Below are positions 46,266 through 58,674 of a DNA stretch of 64,000 nt, one piece after another. Source of the stretch: Chlamydomonas reinhardtii (Eukaryota > Chlorophyta > Chlorophyceae > Chlamydomonadales > Chlamydomonadaceae). Both the position numbers and the translations under genes were made by a program. The stretch covers positions 5,195,195 to 5,259,194 of the forward strand of contig NC_057015.1 in the NCBI RefSeq assembly GCF_000002595.2. Reading direction: 5' to 3'. Each line of letters begins with the position of its first letter. Within the stretch, counting starts at the first letter, position 1. The notes beneath the pieces are model-generated. The model was given only the letters and a program-made list of their open reading frames with translations, was not told the origin of the DNA and did not search any database.

Positions 46266-49200
46266 TTACTGCGCGTCGGCCTCCGCCACCAGCAGCCCAG
46301 TGCCGGGGATCATGACGCGCTCGGGGTAGACGAGCACGGGGCAGGGGCAGGAGCGCACCAGCTGCAGCAGCATGGGCGACAGTGAGCGCGTGGTGCCCGG
46401 CGCCAGCTGCAGCGCCAGCAGCTGGCTGCCGGTGTCGCGCGCCGCGGCACAGAGCGCGTTGTGCCACTCGCCCTGCACCAGCGCCTTGGCGGGCGTGTGG
46501 AAGTCGTTGGCCGCCGCGATGGTCTCGAAGTTGGCCATCAGCGTCTTGAGCGCCACCGCCTGGATGCAGGTGGGGTCGTGGTCCTTGTTGCCTGGGGCCA
46601 TGCCGGGCGGCAGCAGCTGCGCCAGCGCCAGCGTGTCCTGCCGCAGGCTGGGCTCCAGCAGCAGCTTGGCCAGGTGGTGCATCATGGGCCGGCTGTGCCG
46701 CTCCACCACCGCCATGCAGGCTAGGCGGCTGCTGGTGGGAGCGCCGCCCACGCCGCCCACGGACGGCCGCACCGTCTTGCCGGGGACTACGGCCGAATCG
46801 CCGCCGCGCTGTGTGATCGAGCGGGATGGGAGTCAAGGCATGGCCATTAGCATGGTAGTAAAGCCGGTTTTGTGCTGGCACGCCCCGCGACTTCTTTCAA
46901 CCCACACTCTCCATCTCCCCTTTGCTTTCCCAGGCATTCGGGAGCGACACACGCGCGCGCCTGTCTTCCACTATGTGCGCCATCACGCGCCCCCACAACC
47001 TACCTTGAGGTAGTTGCGCGTGTTGGCGGTGACCAGAATGACGGGCAGCTGGAAGGTGCGCATGATGGACAGCGCCACAGACGACAGCAGCATCTCGCTG
47101 TTGGCGGCGTCATCCATGGCGGACGCCGCCGGGCCCGATGCAGCGGCGCCCGCAGCGCCACGCGCGCCCGCGGCAGCGCCGGGCGCCTTGTTGGGGGTGG
47201 ATGGCGGCGCGCCGCGCGCGGGTGTGGGCGCCGCGCTGGTGATGGAGGCGGAGCCGACCACGAGTATGCCGCACTTGTACTGGTGCACCACGTCCGCCAC
47301 ACATTCCAGCAGCCCGCGGCCCTCCTGGTCCTGGCGGTGTGGAAGAAACGCGGGTGCAACGGGTGACTCGGAGCGGGCATTGCGCATACTGCTGCTGTCA
47401 TGGGAATCCCTTTCACCCACCAGCTCCGCGCAACTAATGCGCTGGCTGCGAACAGCACATCGCTATCAAGTTCCCGTGCGCCTTGACTGCGGGTTGCCCG
47501 GGCCTTTTGCAAGCTTACCAACACGTGCGTCATCACGTCAGCCTGCGTGCGGAACGCCTTCATCATTCGCTCCAGCAGCGCGTTACCCTCGCCACGCTGT
47601 GCATCGCTGGCCACCACCGTGACCAAGTGGATGCGGTCGCCGCGCTCGCGCCGCGCCAGCCCTGCAGCCACGTTGGTGGCGGTGAGCGAGACGCCGTTGT
47701 CCTGTTGGATACGGGGGCAGCAAAGTTGCAATCATGTGAGCCTGTCCAGGTTGTAACCTTGGAACCTAAACGCGGCATATATGGCCATGCTGAAGGCCGA
47801 TCCAAGGCACAGCTCCAAACGCATGTCCCATAAGTGTCCGCGTGTCAAGGTCCCTCCCCAACCGCACCTGCACGAACACCAGGATGTCCTGGCCTGCACG
47901 ACAAGGAAGAACGCATAAATATGTTTAATCAACCGATTCGCTTGTACAAGGGAAGACAATCTGTTTAGGTCTGAAAACGTTCACAGCATCTTTTGCAGCT
48001 CCTGCCGCACGCGCGGCTGGGGCTCCGGCACGAGCGGTCTCACGATGCGCTGCACAGTGCTCAGCTGCAGCAGCTGCAGCCCCCAGCCACTCGTTGTGCA
48101 TGCTAGTGACCCTCTCAGCGCCTGCTGGCCCTCCGCGGGCACAGTGCAGCATCAGTCATGCAGCCTGACAGCATGGAGCTTTCGGTGGGTGGCGTTGTTG
48201 GTGACTAGTTTGGAAACGGGAGGCATGTTGATGCAGTACTTTGGAAGAAGATGCAAAGGCCTTTGGAAGTGCAAGCGGAAGCAGCCACAGCACGTTGGTG
48301 TGTCAAGGCCCGCATGCCTCCTGCCCCTTGCAGCCCTGGGACGACCCCTGTGGCGCCAAGTCGGCAACCGCTTCGCCCCGGCGAGCTCCAGCTTGTCGCC
48401 AACCATACAACGGCTACCCTCAAGTTAAACCCTGAGCGGGGGCAGCTAGCATTGCACGTACACAGAAACAAACTTACCCGGCTTCTGCTGCCGCGAGAAT
48501 GAGGGCAGCTTGGCGGCCAAGCGCTGCGTGGCGGTCTTGAGGTCCACGTCCGACTTGGACAACAGGTTCACCAGCGCCTCGCCGTCCTGAGGCGTCAACA
48601 CACACACAGCAGTGCGCGGCTGTCAGAGATGTTTCCTGAAATGAGGCGCGGCCTAACGCAGCAGCCCGTGACTTCAATACGGTAGTAGGCAAGTGCCATG
48701 GAGAGGCTTGGTCCCGATAGCCCTGCCGGCACACAGCCCCAAACTCACCTCCTTTCCCTTGATCAGGATGGGCGGGCGGTTTGCCCTGAGCGCCACCACC
48801 TTGATGGCGTGGTGCATGGTGAGGTCCGTCATGGACAGGTGGAGACGGAGCATGACCGTGTCCATACCCTGAGCGGGGAGCGGCACGATGACGGCACGTC
48901 AGGGATCCGGCACCGCAAACAGTTGCTATGGCGTGAGTGCAGCGCGATGGTGATAGTGGGGTCAGCTTGTGGCAAATCCCTGGCTGCCGCAAACCCTCAC
49001 CTGTGAGGCCGCGTGTGCGAGCAGGCTCTCGCTGATGCCGCCCGGTAGCGAGAACGGCGCCATAGCCGTGGAGCTGTTTGCGGCAGCGGCAGCAGCCGCA
49101 GCCGCCGGCGCCGAGGTGGGTCCACCCGCTGCCGCCGCCTCCGCGGCTGCGTTGGCGATCTCAATGGGGCTTTTCAGCGCGGACTTCTGCACGGCGGCGT

Positions 49201-52200
49201 CTACCACCGGCAGCAGCTTGGGCCGCAGCACGGTGGGGCCGGTCAGCAGCTTGTCCAGCACCTCGAAGCGGAAGACATACCTGCGGAAGGCCAGTTGTAG
49301 TGGTGATGGTGTGTGTACAGAGCACAAGGACAGGAAACAGGCGGGTGGTGTATGTATATCAGTTCTATGGGCCGGCAAAAACCGCCCCAACGACGCCGCG
49401 TGCTGCAAGACGTCATGGGTCAACCGCGGCCACGCACCTGCCCAGGCCTACAGACGTGGTGGTGGAGCGCGCCGACGCCACCTCCGCCAGCTCGTGCTGC
49501 ATGTGCGCGCTGTTGAGCTCGCACGTGAGCAGCTCCACAACCGGCAGCTGCGCCTTGGTGCCGCCGCCGTAGCGGTCCACGCGCACGGCGCCGTCCAGCC
49601 GTCCCATCACCATGCCCAGCACCTTGGGCTTGCGGCACAGCAGCTGCAGGGAGCGGCGAAACGGAAAAAAGCGAGCATGCTTGGTACATGGTACATGAGC
49701 AAGCTGCGGCCCTACATGTTCAGACGCTGAAGTGACTCTCGCACAGCGGGCTCAAACCACACATGCAACAGCCGTGGGCCCTCTCCACTCACCACGCTGC
49801 CATGCTGCGCTATCATGCTGCGGTGGTTGACGTAGGTGCACGCCGTCTCCACCGCCAGGCTGTAGCGCATGTGCGGCTGGTTCCACATGTACGACACGTT
49901 GGCCAGGCTGCGCATGTCCAGCGCGCCGTCCTCCAGCAGAAGCGCCAGGTCGGTGCAGGTACGAGACACAAACCACCTGTGTGCGAGGCAGCGGGTGATC
50001 CCAGTTGGTGAAACGTCGCATGGTTTGCTGCAAAGCATGAGGCACACAGCCACAAACTCATACGGCACACCGCCCCCAAGCACGCGCAGGACCCACTCCA
50101 CCCCCGCACAGCCCCAAAGACTCACTCCGTCCGCCTCGTGCGCAGCTCCTTCATGAGGCTGTGCGGCAGCCGCTCCAGCTCGCCGGCGTCGTTCACGAAC
50201 AGCGCGTGGCCGCCCCACACCAGCTGCAGCATGGAGAAGCCGGTGCCGGGGCTGTAGGTGGGCTGCTCGCCCTCCGCCGGCACGAAGGCGTGGCACTCCG
50301 GGTCGTAGCGCATCACCGGGTGCGAGCGCTGCACAACTATGTAGAGGTTCTTGCGCAGGCGCCGGTATATGCTGTACTGCAGCAGGTCCGCCACGATGGC
50401 CTCCTGCTGCCGCTCCGACACGTGCAAGATAATGGGCAGGTTCTCCAGCGCGACGGGCCCGGCGGCCTCAGCCACACTGTTGGCAAGCTGCTGCAGGATG
50501 CGCACGCCCAGCGGCATGCCCACAAGCCGCTCGCTGTGGGCTGCTGCAGCTGCGGCGGAGGAGCCGTTGGCTGCACTGCCGTTGGCAGCGGGCTTGGGCG
50601 CGAGCGGGTGCGGCGGCTGCGCGGGCTGCACGCCAGAGACCTGAAAGCGCAGCCGATCAGACGCAAGTTAGCATGTATCAAGTGAAGGCGCATGGACGGC
50701 ATACGCCCCAGCATCGCATGACGTGTCAGAAGCCCTTCGCCCGCGCACCTTCTCCGGCGCCAGGTCCGCCGCCAGCTCCCAGGGGTCTGTGGTCCACAGG
50801 TCGAAGCGGTTGCCGGTAGGACCCGTCACCGGCTCATCCTCATAGCACATGAACTGGAACGCCACCGCGCCCGCCTTGAGGCAGCGCACCACGTCAGCCC
50901 GGTTCACAACGAACTCGTCCGAGGCTGCAGGAGAAACCAGGAGAGGACGGCGCAGGTGAGGGCCGGGGAAGCGCGTCAGTTGCGTCAAGACGACTACCGC
51001 CCGGCATTGTGACGCGCTGCACCGCGCAAGCGAGAGCCGGTGCAGCATCCTGCTACACCAGGTATCCCGAAGCCTCCATGCCCACCCTGTAAGTTCGACC
51101 TCGCGCACTCACTTGGCCAAGAGTCTAGCGCCGCCTCGTCTTGCGTGTGTGCCGCCAGCCACCAGCGCTGGTCGGGCCAGTGGCTGTTGCACAGGTCCAA
51201 GACGGCGCGGAATTGGCGCGATGTGTCCACCAGAGCGTTACGCGCGTCATCCGCGGCAAGCTGCGAGAGACAGACGGCACACAGCAGTGAAGGTACGAGT
51301 GAAGGTACGAGTAAGGATTGGCAACCCTGAGCGCGATGCCCCCGCAGGGCCTTCCAGGAGAGAGTGCGCATGCCCTGCCCAGTACCCTGCCCACACTGAC
51401 CTTGAACCGTGCCAGTGCCTGGTCCAGATTCTCGCCGTCCTGGATCAGACACGGCAGCGCCGGCGCCAGGGAGGCAGCTGCCGAGTCCGCCGGCGCCGCG
51501 CCGTTCATGCCTGGTACCGACAGCCGCGGCCGTAGCGTTGACGACCCGTTTGCCGTGGGCAGCGGCACGGGCGCCGTCGCCGATGGCACTGAGGCCAGCA
51601 ACGACGCGGGCACGGGTGCCGACACAGAGCCCGAGGTTGGCAGTGCGCCAACCGGGCCGCCGGGGCTGCTGGCGCCGCCGCCGCTGTGCGCGAGCGCGCC
51701 CAGCGGCCGGCGGCCTGCTGACGTGGGCAGCGGCGCGCCCGGCGGCGACGGGTCCACGTTGACGCCCCAGGTGCGCGCCGCCGCCGCTGGGCTGCGGGCC
51801 CCACTCATGAGCGCTGACTCGGAGCCCTGCACCGCGGGCCCCAGCGGCCTGTGCGCGGCGAGGTTTGGGCTGCCTGGCGGCGGCGCGCCGCTGGCGGAGA
51901 AGGTGACGCCGTCCGTGTTCAGGAAGGTGTCGGCTGCGTCTGACAGGGCGCTGTGCGCTGGCGTGCCGGGCATGGAGCTGGAGGAGGAGACTTCAAGGAT
52001 CTGGGTCCCGCTACCCGGCCGCCCCGCGACGGGCGGCAGCGCGCCTACCGCACTATGCGCATCCTTGTCATGGTTGGTGATGAACGTCTGGCGCACTGCA
52101 GGTCGACGAGGACGCATGCAGTCATAATTACGGTGAGGTTTCACGCGCCGCCACGCGTTGCATGCGGGTCGGCAACAGCCCCCATACATTCCCTTTCCCC

Positions 52201-53875
52201 TGCTATGCGGCTGCAGTTTCTCCTTGCAGCGCGACTGTTTCCTTACGGGATTGGTTCAGACTTAATCCCCTGCTGACAAAGATTATAAACACTCTTCGCC
52301 TCGTCGGCAACCCACTCACCAACTAGCGTGCTGCTGGGCATGAGCGCACGTGGCCCGCCCAACGTAATCTCACGCAGAAGCGCCCGCGCCGATGGGGACG
52401 GCGGCGTAGCCGGTGCACCCGTAGGCGACGGCGCGCCGGACAGGATACCGCCACCCACCGGCCCCCGCGCGCCCGGTGGCGCCCCAGCTGCGGCGTTGGC
52501 TGGTGCGTTGCGGCCGAAGGGGCTGGGCAGTGGGCTGCCGCCGTGGTTGGGTCCCCGCATAGGCGACATACTGGGTACCAGGGCCCCATGCGGCGCGCTG
52601 CTGGGCGGCCCTAGATTCAGCACCTCTGCGCCGCCCGCGCCACCCTTACGCCCTGTCATGGGCGAGCGCAGCGGGCTACTGGGCGCCGCGCCCGGCTGCG
52701 TGGTATTGGCGAGGCGGCCGCCCCGGACCCCCGCTGTCGGTGGCGGTGGCGGGTCTGCCGTCAGCGGCGTCCGCAGCCGCCCGCGCGACTGCACTGCTCC
52801 CGACTCGCTCACCGCCCGCCCACCCGAGGTGGACACACGACTGCCCGGAAATCCGCCTGTCCCGCTGACGCGGCCAGCGCTGCTGCGTAGCGCCCCACGC
52901 GACGGCGATGCGCGCCCATTCGCACGCCCCGCGGTGCCCGGCGCCGGGGCAGCGGCCTTGCTCTGCATCTCCTTCAGCGCCGTGAGCTGGTTGATTGCCA
53001 CGTCCGCGTCCAGGACCGCCGCCTCCAGCTGCCGGCAGTGCGCCGCTAGCGCCTTCAGCTCGCCCCACCGCTCCTGTGCCGCCACCGGCATCAGCCAGCC
53101 CAGGTCGTGAAAAGGCGTGCCCAGCCTCTTCACCTCGCGCTTCAGCCGCACCAGCGACCGCACCACCAGGAAGGCCCGCCGCCGCGCTTTGTGTGTGCGC
53201 ACTCGCCAGTCCGCCGGCTGCTGCTGCACGCTACGGTCCAGCTCCGTGGCCAGGTTGTTGGAGCGGAAGACGTACAGCACCTGAGAGGCCAGGCGGGGAC
53301 AAAACGGTCAGGGTGTGTGGGTCGGCAGGACAGCGGGCGTGGTGAGGCGGGCCAGCGCGGCCCTTTATGGACGCCCTTGAAGCCCACCATCCCGCGCACA
53401 CGTCGACGGCGCAGCTTTCCTACGTGCTCAGCCTCAGACGTAAACCCAAGCGCTCCCCACCTGCCGCAGGATATCTGAGCCACCACCCAGCACCTCCGGC
53501 TCCTGCTCCGCTGCTGCTGCGGCCGCCAAGGCCTCCTCATATCGCTGGGCAAGTAGGCGCTCTGCATAACATAGGGAATGACTTAGCCATAAGCTACAGA
53601 AGACCCAAGAATATACGTATACGGACAAACACCGAACCCTGCCCAGAGCACCAACCCACCAATGGCACGCTTCTCCGTGTGCAGAATTGAACCGCTATTA
53701 AGCTTAGCGATCGCCGACGTGAGGTCACTTGTGTCCTCCGCATCTCCGAGTAACGGGATGGGCTCCTGCGACGTCGAATGCAGCCGGGGGAATTGTTCGG
53801 CTGCAGCGGGCGCACTCACCCAGGGCTCCTAAATCGAGCAGCGTGAACCCGTCCCAGTACCGTACCCGCCATTCC
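46266..53875 (-). CDS. Large protein with C-terminal tandem USP-like folds; 5' end unresolved
   Basis: Sixteen phase-consistent exons: 53800-53660, 53561-53461, 53280-52320, 52095-51401, 51260-51113, 50924-50749, 50640-50126, 49976-49793, 49643-49438, 49280-49001, 48868-48749, 48586-48478, 47893-47868, 47701-47519, 47330-47004, 46808-46266. One more exon ends at 53820 (RYWDGFTLLDLGAL) and starts near 53875; its upstream partner and the ATG are not settled. The product is about 1,590 residues. An N-terminal helical part (VLYVFRSNNLATELDRSV, RRAFLVVRSLVRLKREV) is followed by about 450 disordered residues. The middle (LENLPIILHVSERQQEAIV, SPGTGFSMLQLVW, WFVSRTCTDLALLLEDGALD, PKVLGMVMGRLDGAVRVDRY) recalls, in order of blocks only, UDPGP-type sugar nucleotidyltransferases; this is a weak inference. 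The end has two universal-stress-protein-like folds: DRIHLVTVVAS, KCGILVVGSASI, SIMRTFQLPVILVTAN; then LQLVRSCPCPVLVYPERV. Function unknown. Confidence 0.7.
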
Positions 53876-55703
53876 CTTTATGCTGCCTATTAGCATCTGG
53901 CATACCTGCGTAAGCTTCTTGACTAGCTCATCGAGGTTAGCCGAGGACTGACCACGCTTCAGCGCTGGACGTTGGAGGCCTGCGTTGTCAAGAGCGGGAC
54001 TTCAGAGTGGCGGGGTGGGCAGCGCTGCACGGGTTTGATTTTTCGCCCGGCAGACAACCATCATCTCGCGCCTTAAGGATTTCCCTTTCTTCCTTATGTA
54101 GCATGCCCGTGTGCGACAAGGGCGCTCACGCGTGACAACTTCGGGCCGGCAGCCCTTCGGCTTTTGGCAAACTTTGCACTATCATATTCATGTGCTTATG
54201 GCCCTCTTGTGTGCATATCGATGTTAAGCTAATAGGAGATGACAGGCGTGGCAGCCGAAACGATGCACATGTGATATCTCTATCGCTGTGCGCTCACGCA
54301 CATGTGATATCTCTATCGCTGTGCGCTCACGCACCTAAGAATTCATCGAGCTGCCTTGTCCTTAGCGATCGCCAAGCTTGCCGACAGTATTCAAGCCACC
54401 ATTCGGGCGGGCGCGGCTGCGTCTGGTGTATGCTCGCACCGTTTCCCATTTTACGCTACCTAACTAAATACGCATCAATGGCATATTATTATGAGCGCAA
54501 TGGATGTGACTACTGTCTCAGTTTTTCTCTCGACGGCATTATCGCTTTGAAGCGGCAACAGTCATGCTTGCGTGTTATCTTGTTGTTTATAGTTATGCAG
54601 AGGCTTCGAGGCAAGTTACGAGGAGCGCGGCACTATGCGGGCCCGAGGCACGCTGACACGGCCATCATGGGCCTCCCCCACCGTCCCACGGACCAGCACG
54701 GACTCCCATGCCCTATCGGCTGCCCGTTAGGCCTAGGCCCGCTGTCATAGCCCCCATCTGACGGCACGAGGCATCGTCTCTTCCTGCAGTTTTGCAAAGG
54801 CAGGGGTGCTCTACCTCACAGCAGCTCCAACTCTTGGCCACGCCACTGAACTCGCCCAGCGCCGCGAACAAGAAGCGTCACAAGCACTTCCGCCACCACG
54901 GAAACCGGGTGCCAGATGACGATGACGACTTTGAAACCTGAGTTTGAGACAATTGAGGTTGAGAGTTGGCAGGTACTACAAGGATGTAGAGACGTTTTGC
55001 CTCACCACGACAGCGGTCACAACCCAGCCTGCTACAAAACAGTCTTTTAACTCCTGGACCAACACGCCTTCTAAACATGGGGCACGCCTTGCATAGTGCT
55101 CGCGGCAGCAAGAAAGCCAGGCCTCTGCAACATCAACGCCAATCGATGTAGCGTAAGCTGGCGCACCCGGAGCCACCACTTCAGCTAGAGCCGCGCAATT
55201 TGCACAGTGCAGGTGAGGCCACAGCCGTTTCAACTTTCAAGACCAACACACGTTCAGCCGCACTGCCTTCCGCGCCGTCAAGGACCTACTACCAGCTTGT
55301 GCCAAACCTATCAGCAAGAGCGCCAACGTCAAGGAGGACGTAATTCGTCCTAACCCGCTGCAATACCGGTACCACACCTGACCTAAGGGTCCCAGCGCTT
55401 GCCTCAATCCGTAATAGCCTGGCGAACTTTGCACTCCTCCTCATACCACGTAGATTGCAATATGCACCATCTTGCGTATGCGGAATGCTCTGCATACGGA
55501 TGCTACTTGAAGTATTTCGAATAATTGAAGGGACATGTGAACCTGTGCGCAGAGTCGGGCACACACGTCGCCTGTGAGGTGTCGCGTCATGGTCGCGCCT
55601 TTGCCAGACGAAACATCCTCAGCATGCATGCACGCCTTGCATTGCATGGTTCCAAGATATTGCTACTGCCCTATGACATACCCACGCGGCTCAAGGAGCA
55701 GGT
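53876..55703. other. Intergenic between glycosyltransferase-like and USP-domain genes
   Basis: Both neighbours are on the minus strand. The end near 53.9-54.1 kb probably holds the missing first exon of the USP-domain gene: one candidate stretch, 53979-53906, reads SSANLDELVKKLTQ. A plus-strand open frame at 54190-54750 owes part of its length to the tandem duplication there. No other gene is supported. Confidence 0.5.
54265..54330. repeat. Perfect 33-bp tandem duplication
   Basis: The unit beginning gcacatgtgatatctctatc occurs at 54265-54297 and again, identical, at 54298-54330. Identity implies a recent event. Confidence 0.95.
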
Positions 55704-57697
55704 TTACCTGTACGGTCTCCGCTCGAACTGCCCGAAGAAGGTGAAGTGCTTCCATGCGGAGGCAACGGTGTTGACCGATGTCAGTTCTGGGTTATGCGTG
55801 CGGTAAAAGTGGACGTCGAAACAGGTGTGCCCGCGTGCCTTAGTGACCAGGATACGGGGCGCTTTGAAGTTGAATTCATCCTCTGCATACACATTAGCGT
55901 TGACGGTGGCAAGATCTGCCGGGCCGCGTTCCTGCGGAGCCATTGCGCATGCAGGCAAGCAAGGTCAGACATCTATCAACCCCCGCTATTTGACTCTCAT
56001 ATCATCCATTCATGCATTCATTCATCCAAACCTTATTGACAGATAGCCAGCAATAACGAGTACTGCCCTTGCTCCCTGTTACCGCTGCCCTGGGTAGGTC
56101 CGCCTCATTTTCCCACCTGCCACTCCTGCAGTTTGGCGGCCTTGAGTGCGAACGACACGTTACGGTACAGCATGGCGTCCTTCACCTTGACGAACATCAC
56201 CTCGTACGGGTCCAGAGAAATACCGTCGTACGTCAAGTCTGACTGCGGACTGGACCTGCACACAGGGCAGTCACGAACAATCCCCGAGTTTTAACCTCTT
56301 ATCTTTGAAGTTGGCTGTGTACAAACCCTCCCATCCCCTGGTAACACGACATGGGCTCTGACTGTGCAAACAGCCGGGCCGCACACCTGCCGTTGCAGTC
56401 CCAGTTGGCCTTGTCCCGCCAATCCAGGCCCTGGTACTTGGTCATCAGGCAATCGAGGTTGTAACCGGCGTGCAGGACTGCGGTGGACGACCCCAGCTCA
56501 CTGCGGCATAACGTCGTACAACCATAACTTTACTGCGCTAACATGTGTGGCTACCGCGCGGAATGCAGGACAAGCACAACGAACGTGACACTTGGTTGTG
56601 CCAAGTTGGCATAGACCGCAAGGCCGCCGATCGAGACACACCATGGGATGCGACTGGGACACAGCGATTCTGTACCTGTAGTAAATCGTGTTCCACCTCG
56701 TGTTGTGGCAATGAAACACTCGGCCATCGTCAAGCAGCACTTGCAGCCCCACCTGCACAACGACCCGCAATGCCAGATCCGCGGCACGGTTGGACCAGGC
56801 ATTCAGGCTACACAACATGCCGCACCCTGCCCCTCTTTGCAACAACGCGGCAACCATCTGCAACGCCAACCCAAGTGCTGAGATGCCTGCACAGCACGCA
56901 CCTGGTCGGTGGCCACCACGTAGGACTGCACATGTGGGTTATGTCGCCACTTGCCGCGAAAGTCGCCGTTGAGCGGGCTGCCCTCGCAGCTGATCGTGGG
57001 GCCCACCAACTTAACGTCACCAACGAGCCGCGACGTGAATGGCTCTGTCCAGTGAACATATCCCTGCAACGTGGTAGCGGCGGACGTGGAGTGGGGTTGA
57101 AATGTCACAAGGTTGCAGGCCCCGTGACACGTCTCCGATGTTGGTTCCGAGCGCCGAACGGCCCACACGAGCAACCCAGGTCATATCCCGACTCAATGAG
57201 TAGCACACAACAGGATACCTGGGCATAGCTTGGCAGGAACGGTCCGCGAACACTGCAGTTGATGAAGAAGTAGTAGCGGTACTGCCGCGGGTCCACCTTG
57301 CCCGACAGCAACAGCCACCCAAACGTGCCCCAATCATAGCAGCGGTTGGTGTGACGCACGTAGCGTGCATGCTTCGGCAGTTTCGGTAGCGTCACTTTCT
57401 GCGGTGCGGGCAAAGCAACGCTTAGATGCTCCGCCCTGCAAGCTGCAGACCGCAAGGCAGCGCGCTGGAGCTTACCCCCAAGTCCGTTGACTCTTGCACC
57501 ACAATCACGTAGTCGCTGCGGGTGTCATCCATGACAGCTTCCCGCACGAAGAACTCCAGATTGCGCACAAACTCTGGGTCTGTCGCGGAGAAGATGTACA
57601 TTACCAAGTTCTCCTTAGCGGCCCCAGGAGCCGCGCCCAATCCTGCGGCCCCTCGCTCAGCCAGAAGCAACAGCGTGGCCACAAGTAGCTGGTACAT
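55704..57697 (-). CDS. Secreted or lumenal glycosyltransferase-like protein
   Basis: Seven minus-strand exons in phase give 373 residues: 57697-57476, 57398-57219, 57063-56902, 56752-56676, 56500-56387, 56255-56117 and 55931-55704. A hydrophobic start (MYQLLVATLLLLAERGAAGL) looks like a signal peptide or anchor. Then come VMYIFSATDPEFVRNLEFFV, YVIVVQEST, RYVRHTNRCYDWGTFGWLLL, YYFFINCSVRGPFLPSY, VKLVGPTISCEGSPLNGDF, NPHVQSYVVATD, and LTYDGISLDPYEVMFVKVK. The alternating strands and helices, a conserved WGTFGW block and the VGPTISC strand are consistent with a Golgi-type glycosyltransferase fold, and I recall similar unnamed proteins in green algae and bacteria. No classical DxD could be fixed. 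The C-terminus (FDVHFYRTHNPELT, HFTFFGQFERRPYR) resembles small FD..FY...NPDL...HF...G..EGR modules seen after bacterial glycosyltransferases. Substrate unknown; a cell-wall glycoprotein role is only a guess. Confidence 0.72.
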
Positions 57698-58674
57698 GAT
57701 GTATTAAGATGACAACTGCGAGTGGGTTGCGGTACCAGTGGCCCCTACGCTCAGGCGCAGTGGTGCACTGACGGAGGCTGGATGGCTGCCAGTCCACCGC
57801 AAACCCCCTCCGAAGCTGCCAAGACCCAGACCCTAACGACAAAATCTGGGGCGGCTCTCAGGTCGCCTCTTAGTCATTCCGCACCTTGGCATGCACAACC
57901 CGCTTGCCGCCCGCTCGCGTCCCCTCCCTGTGTGTGCTGGGGGCTGCGAGGAGCTGCGCCAATTCCGCACTCGGCACGCCTGGCACCCGGTTACGCGAAC
58001 CTCTCGCGGGAGCATGTAGATGCCTTGGATGATGTTGGATCACACAAGCCTTCATAGGTGCCACTTAAGGGCCTGTGGCTTGTAGCGTGAGAGGTAGCAG
58101 CATGTTGCTTTCGCCCCGAGGTGCTGCCAGCCCGCGCGTGCGTTGCTGAAATAGGTAAAAGATGATGAAAGGTAGGCTTTGTGACTAAAAGGCTAGGTCG
58201 GCAAGGGATGGTGCCACTTTGCCTTGCAACACTCCGTCGTACAGAAATCGGGTCGCCGTCTTCTTTAGCTCAGAGGTCTCCAGCGTCTCACAGACTCCCA
58301 CCTGGCAGCCACCAGCGGCATAGCCTTACTAGCTCTAGTTATTAGCACAAACTAGTAATAGCCGGCAGCACAACGACTTGCTGGGCTCGCGAGCAGTCCC
58401 TGCCTGTCCCGCTTGCCTATCGTGTGCATCTCGCTCGCTTTCAAGCTTATTCTATAGGTGAGGAAGATAATTGGAGCAAGTCTCGGTACCACTTTGCCAG
58501 CTGGGGGTGTCGCCTGGACCAATTGCTGTTTTGTGGGTGGCCGGCCCCGCTGCAGGGCCCTGTTGGGCCCGCAGACGCGAGTTATCTGTGCACAGTACTA
58601 TCTTATTGCGCCTCGTGTGTCAAGCCCTGACGCAGCTGCCCGCCTCTTGCCGCTGCGACCCATGACCCAGGAAC
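57698..58674. promoter_or_regulatory. Divergent region, glycosyltransferase-like (-) and RCC1 gene (+)
   Basis: About 980 bases between head-to-head start codons. It should contain both promoters. No recognisable element or protein-like ORF is visible. Confidence 0.5.

Noticed and set aside
47410-47445. A possible small exon (QRISCAEL) in the USP-domain gene
   Set aside because: Its phase does not fit either neighbour, while the flanking exons join directly in phase.
52320-53561. ABC1-kinase C-terminus suggested by VLYVFRSNNLATELDRSV
   Set aside because: No kinase motifs lie upstream; the region before it is short exons and then intergenic DNA.
54976-55434. Minus-strand frames with CxxC motifs
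   Set aside because: There is no splice support and no continuation; cysteine spacing is not that of a known finger.
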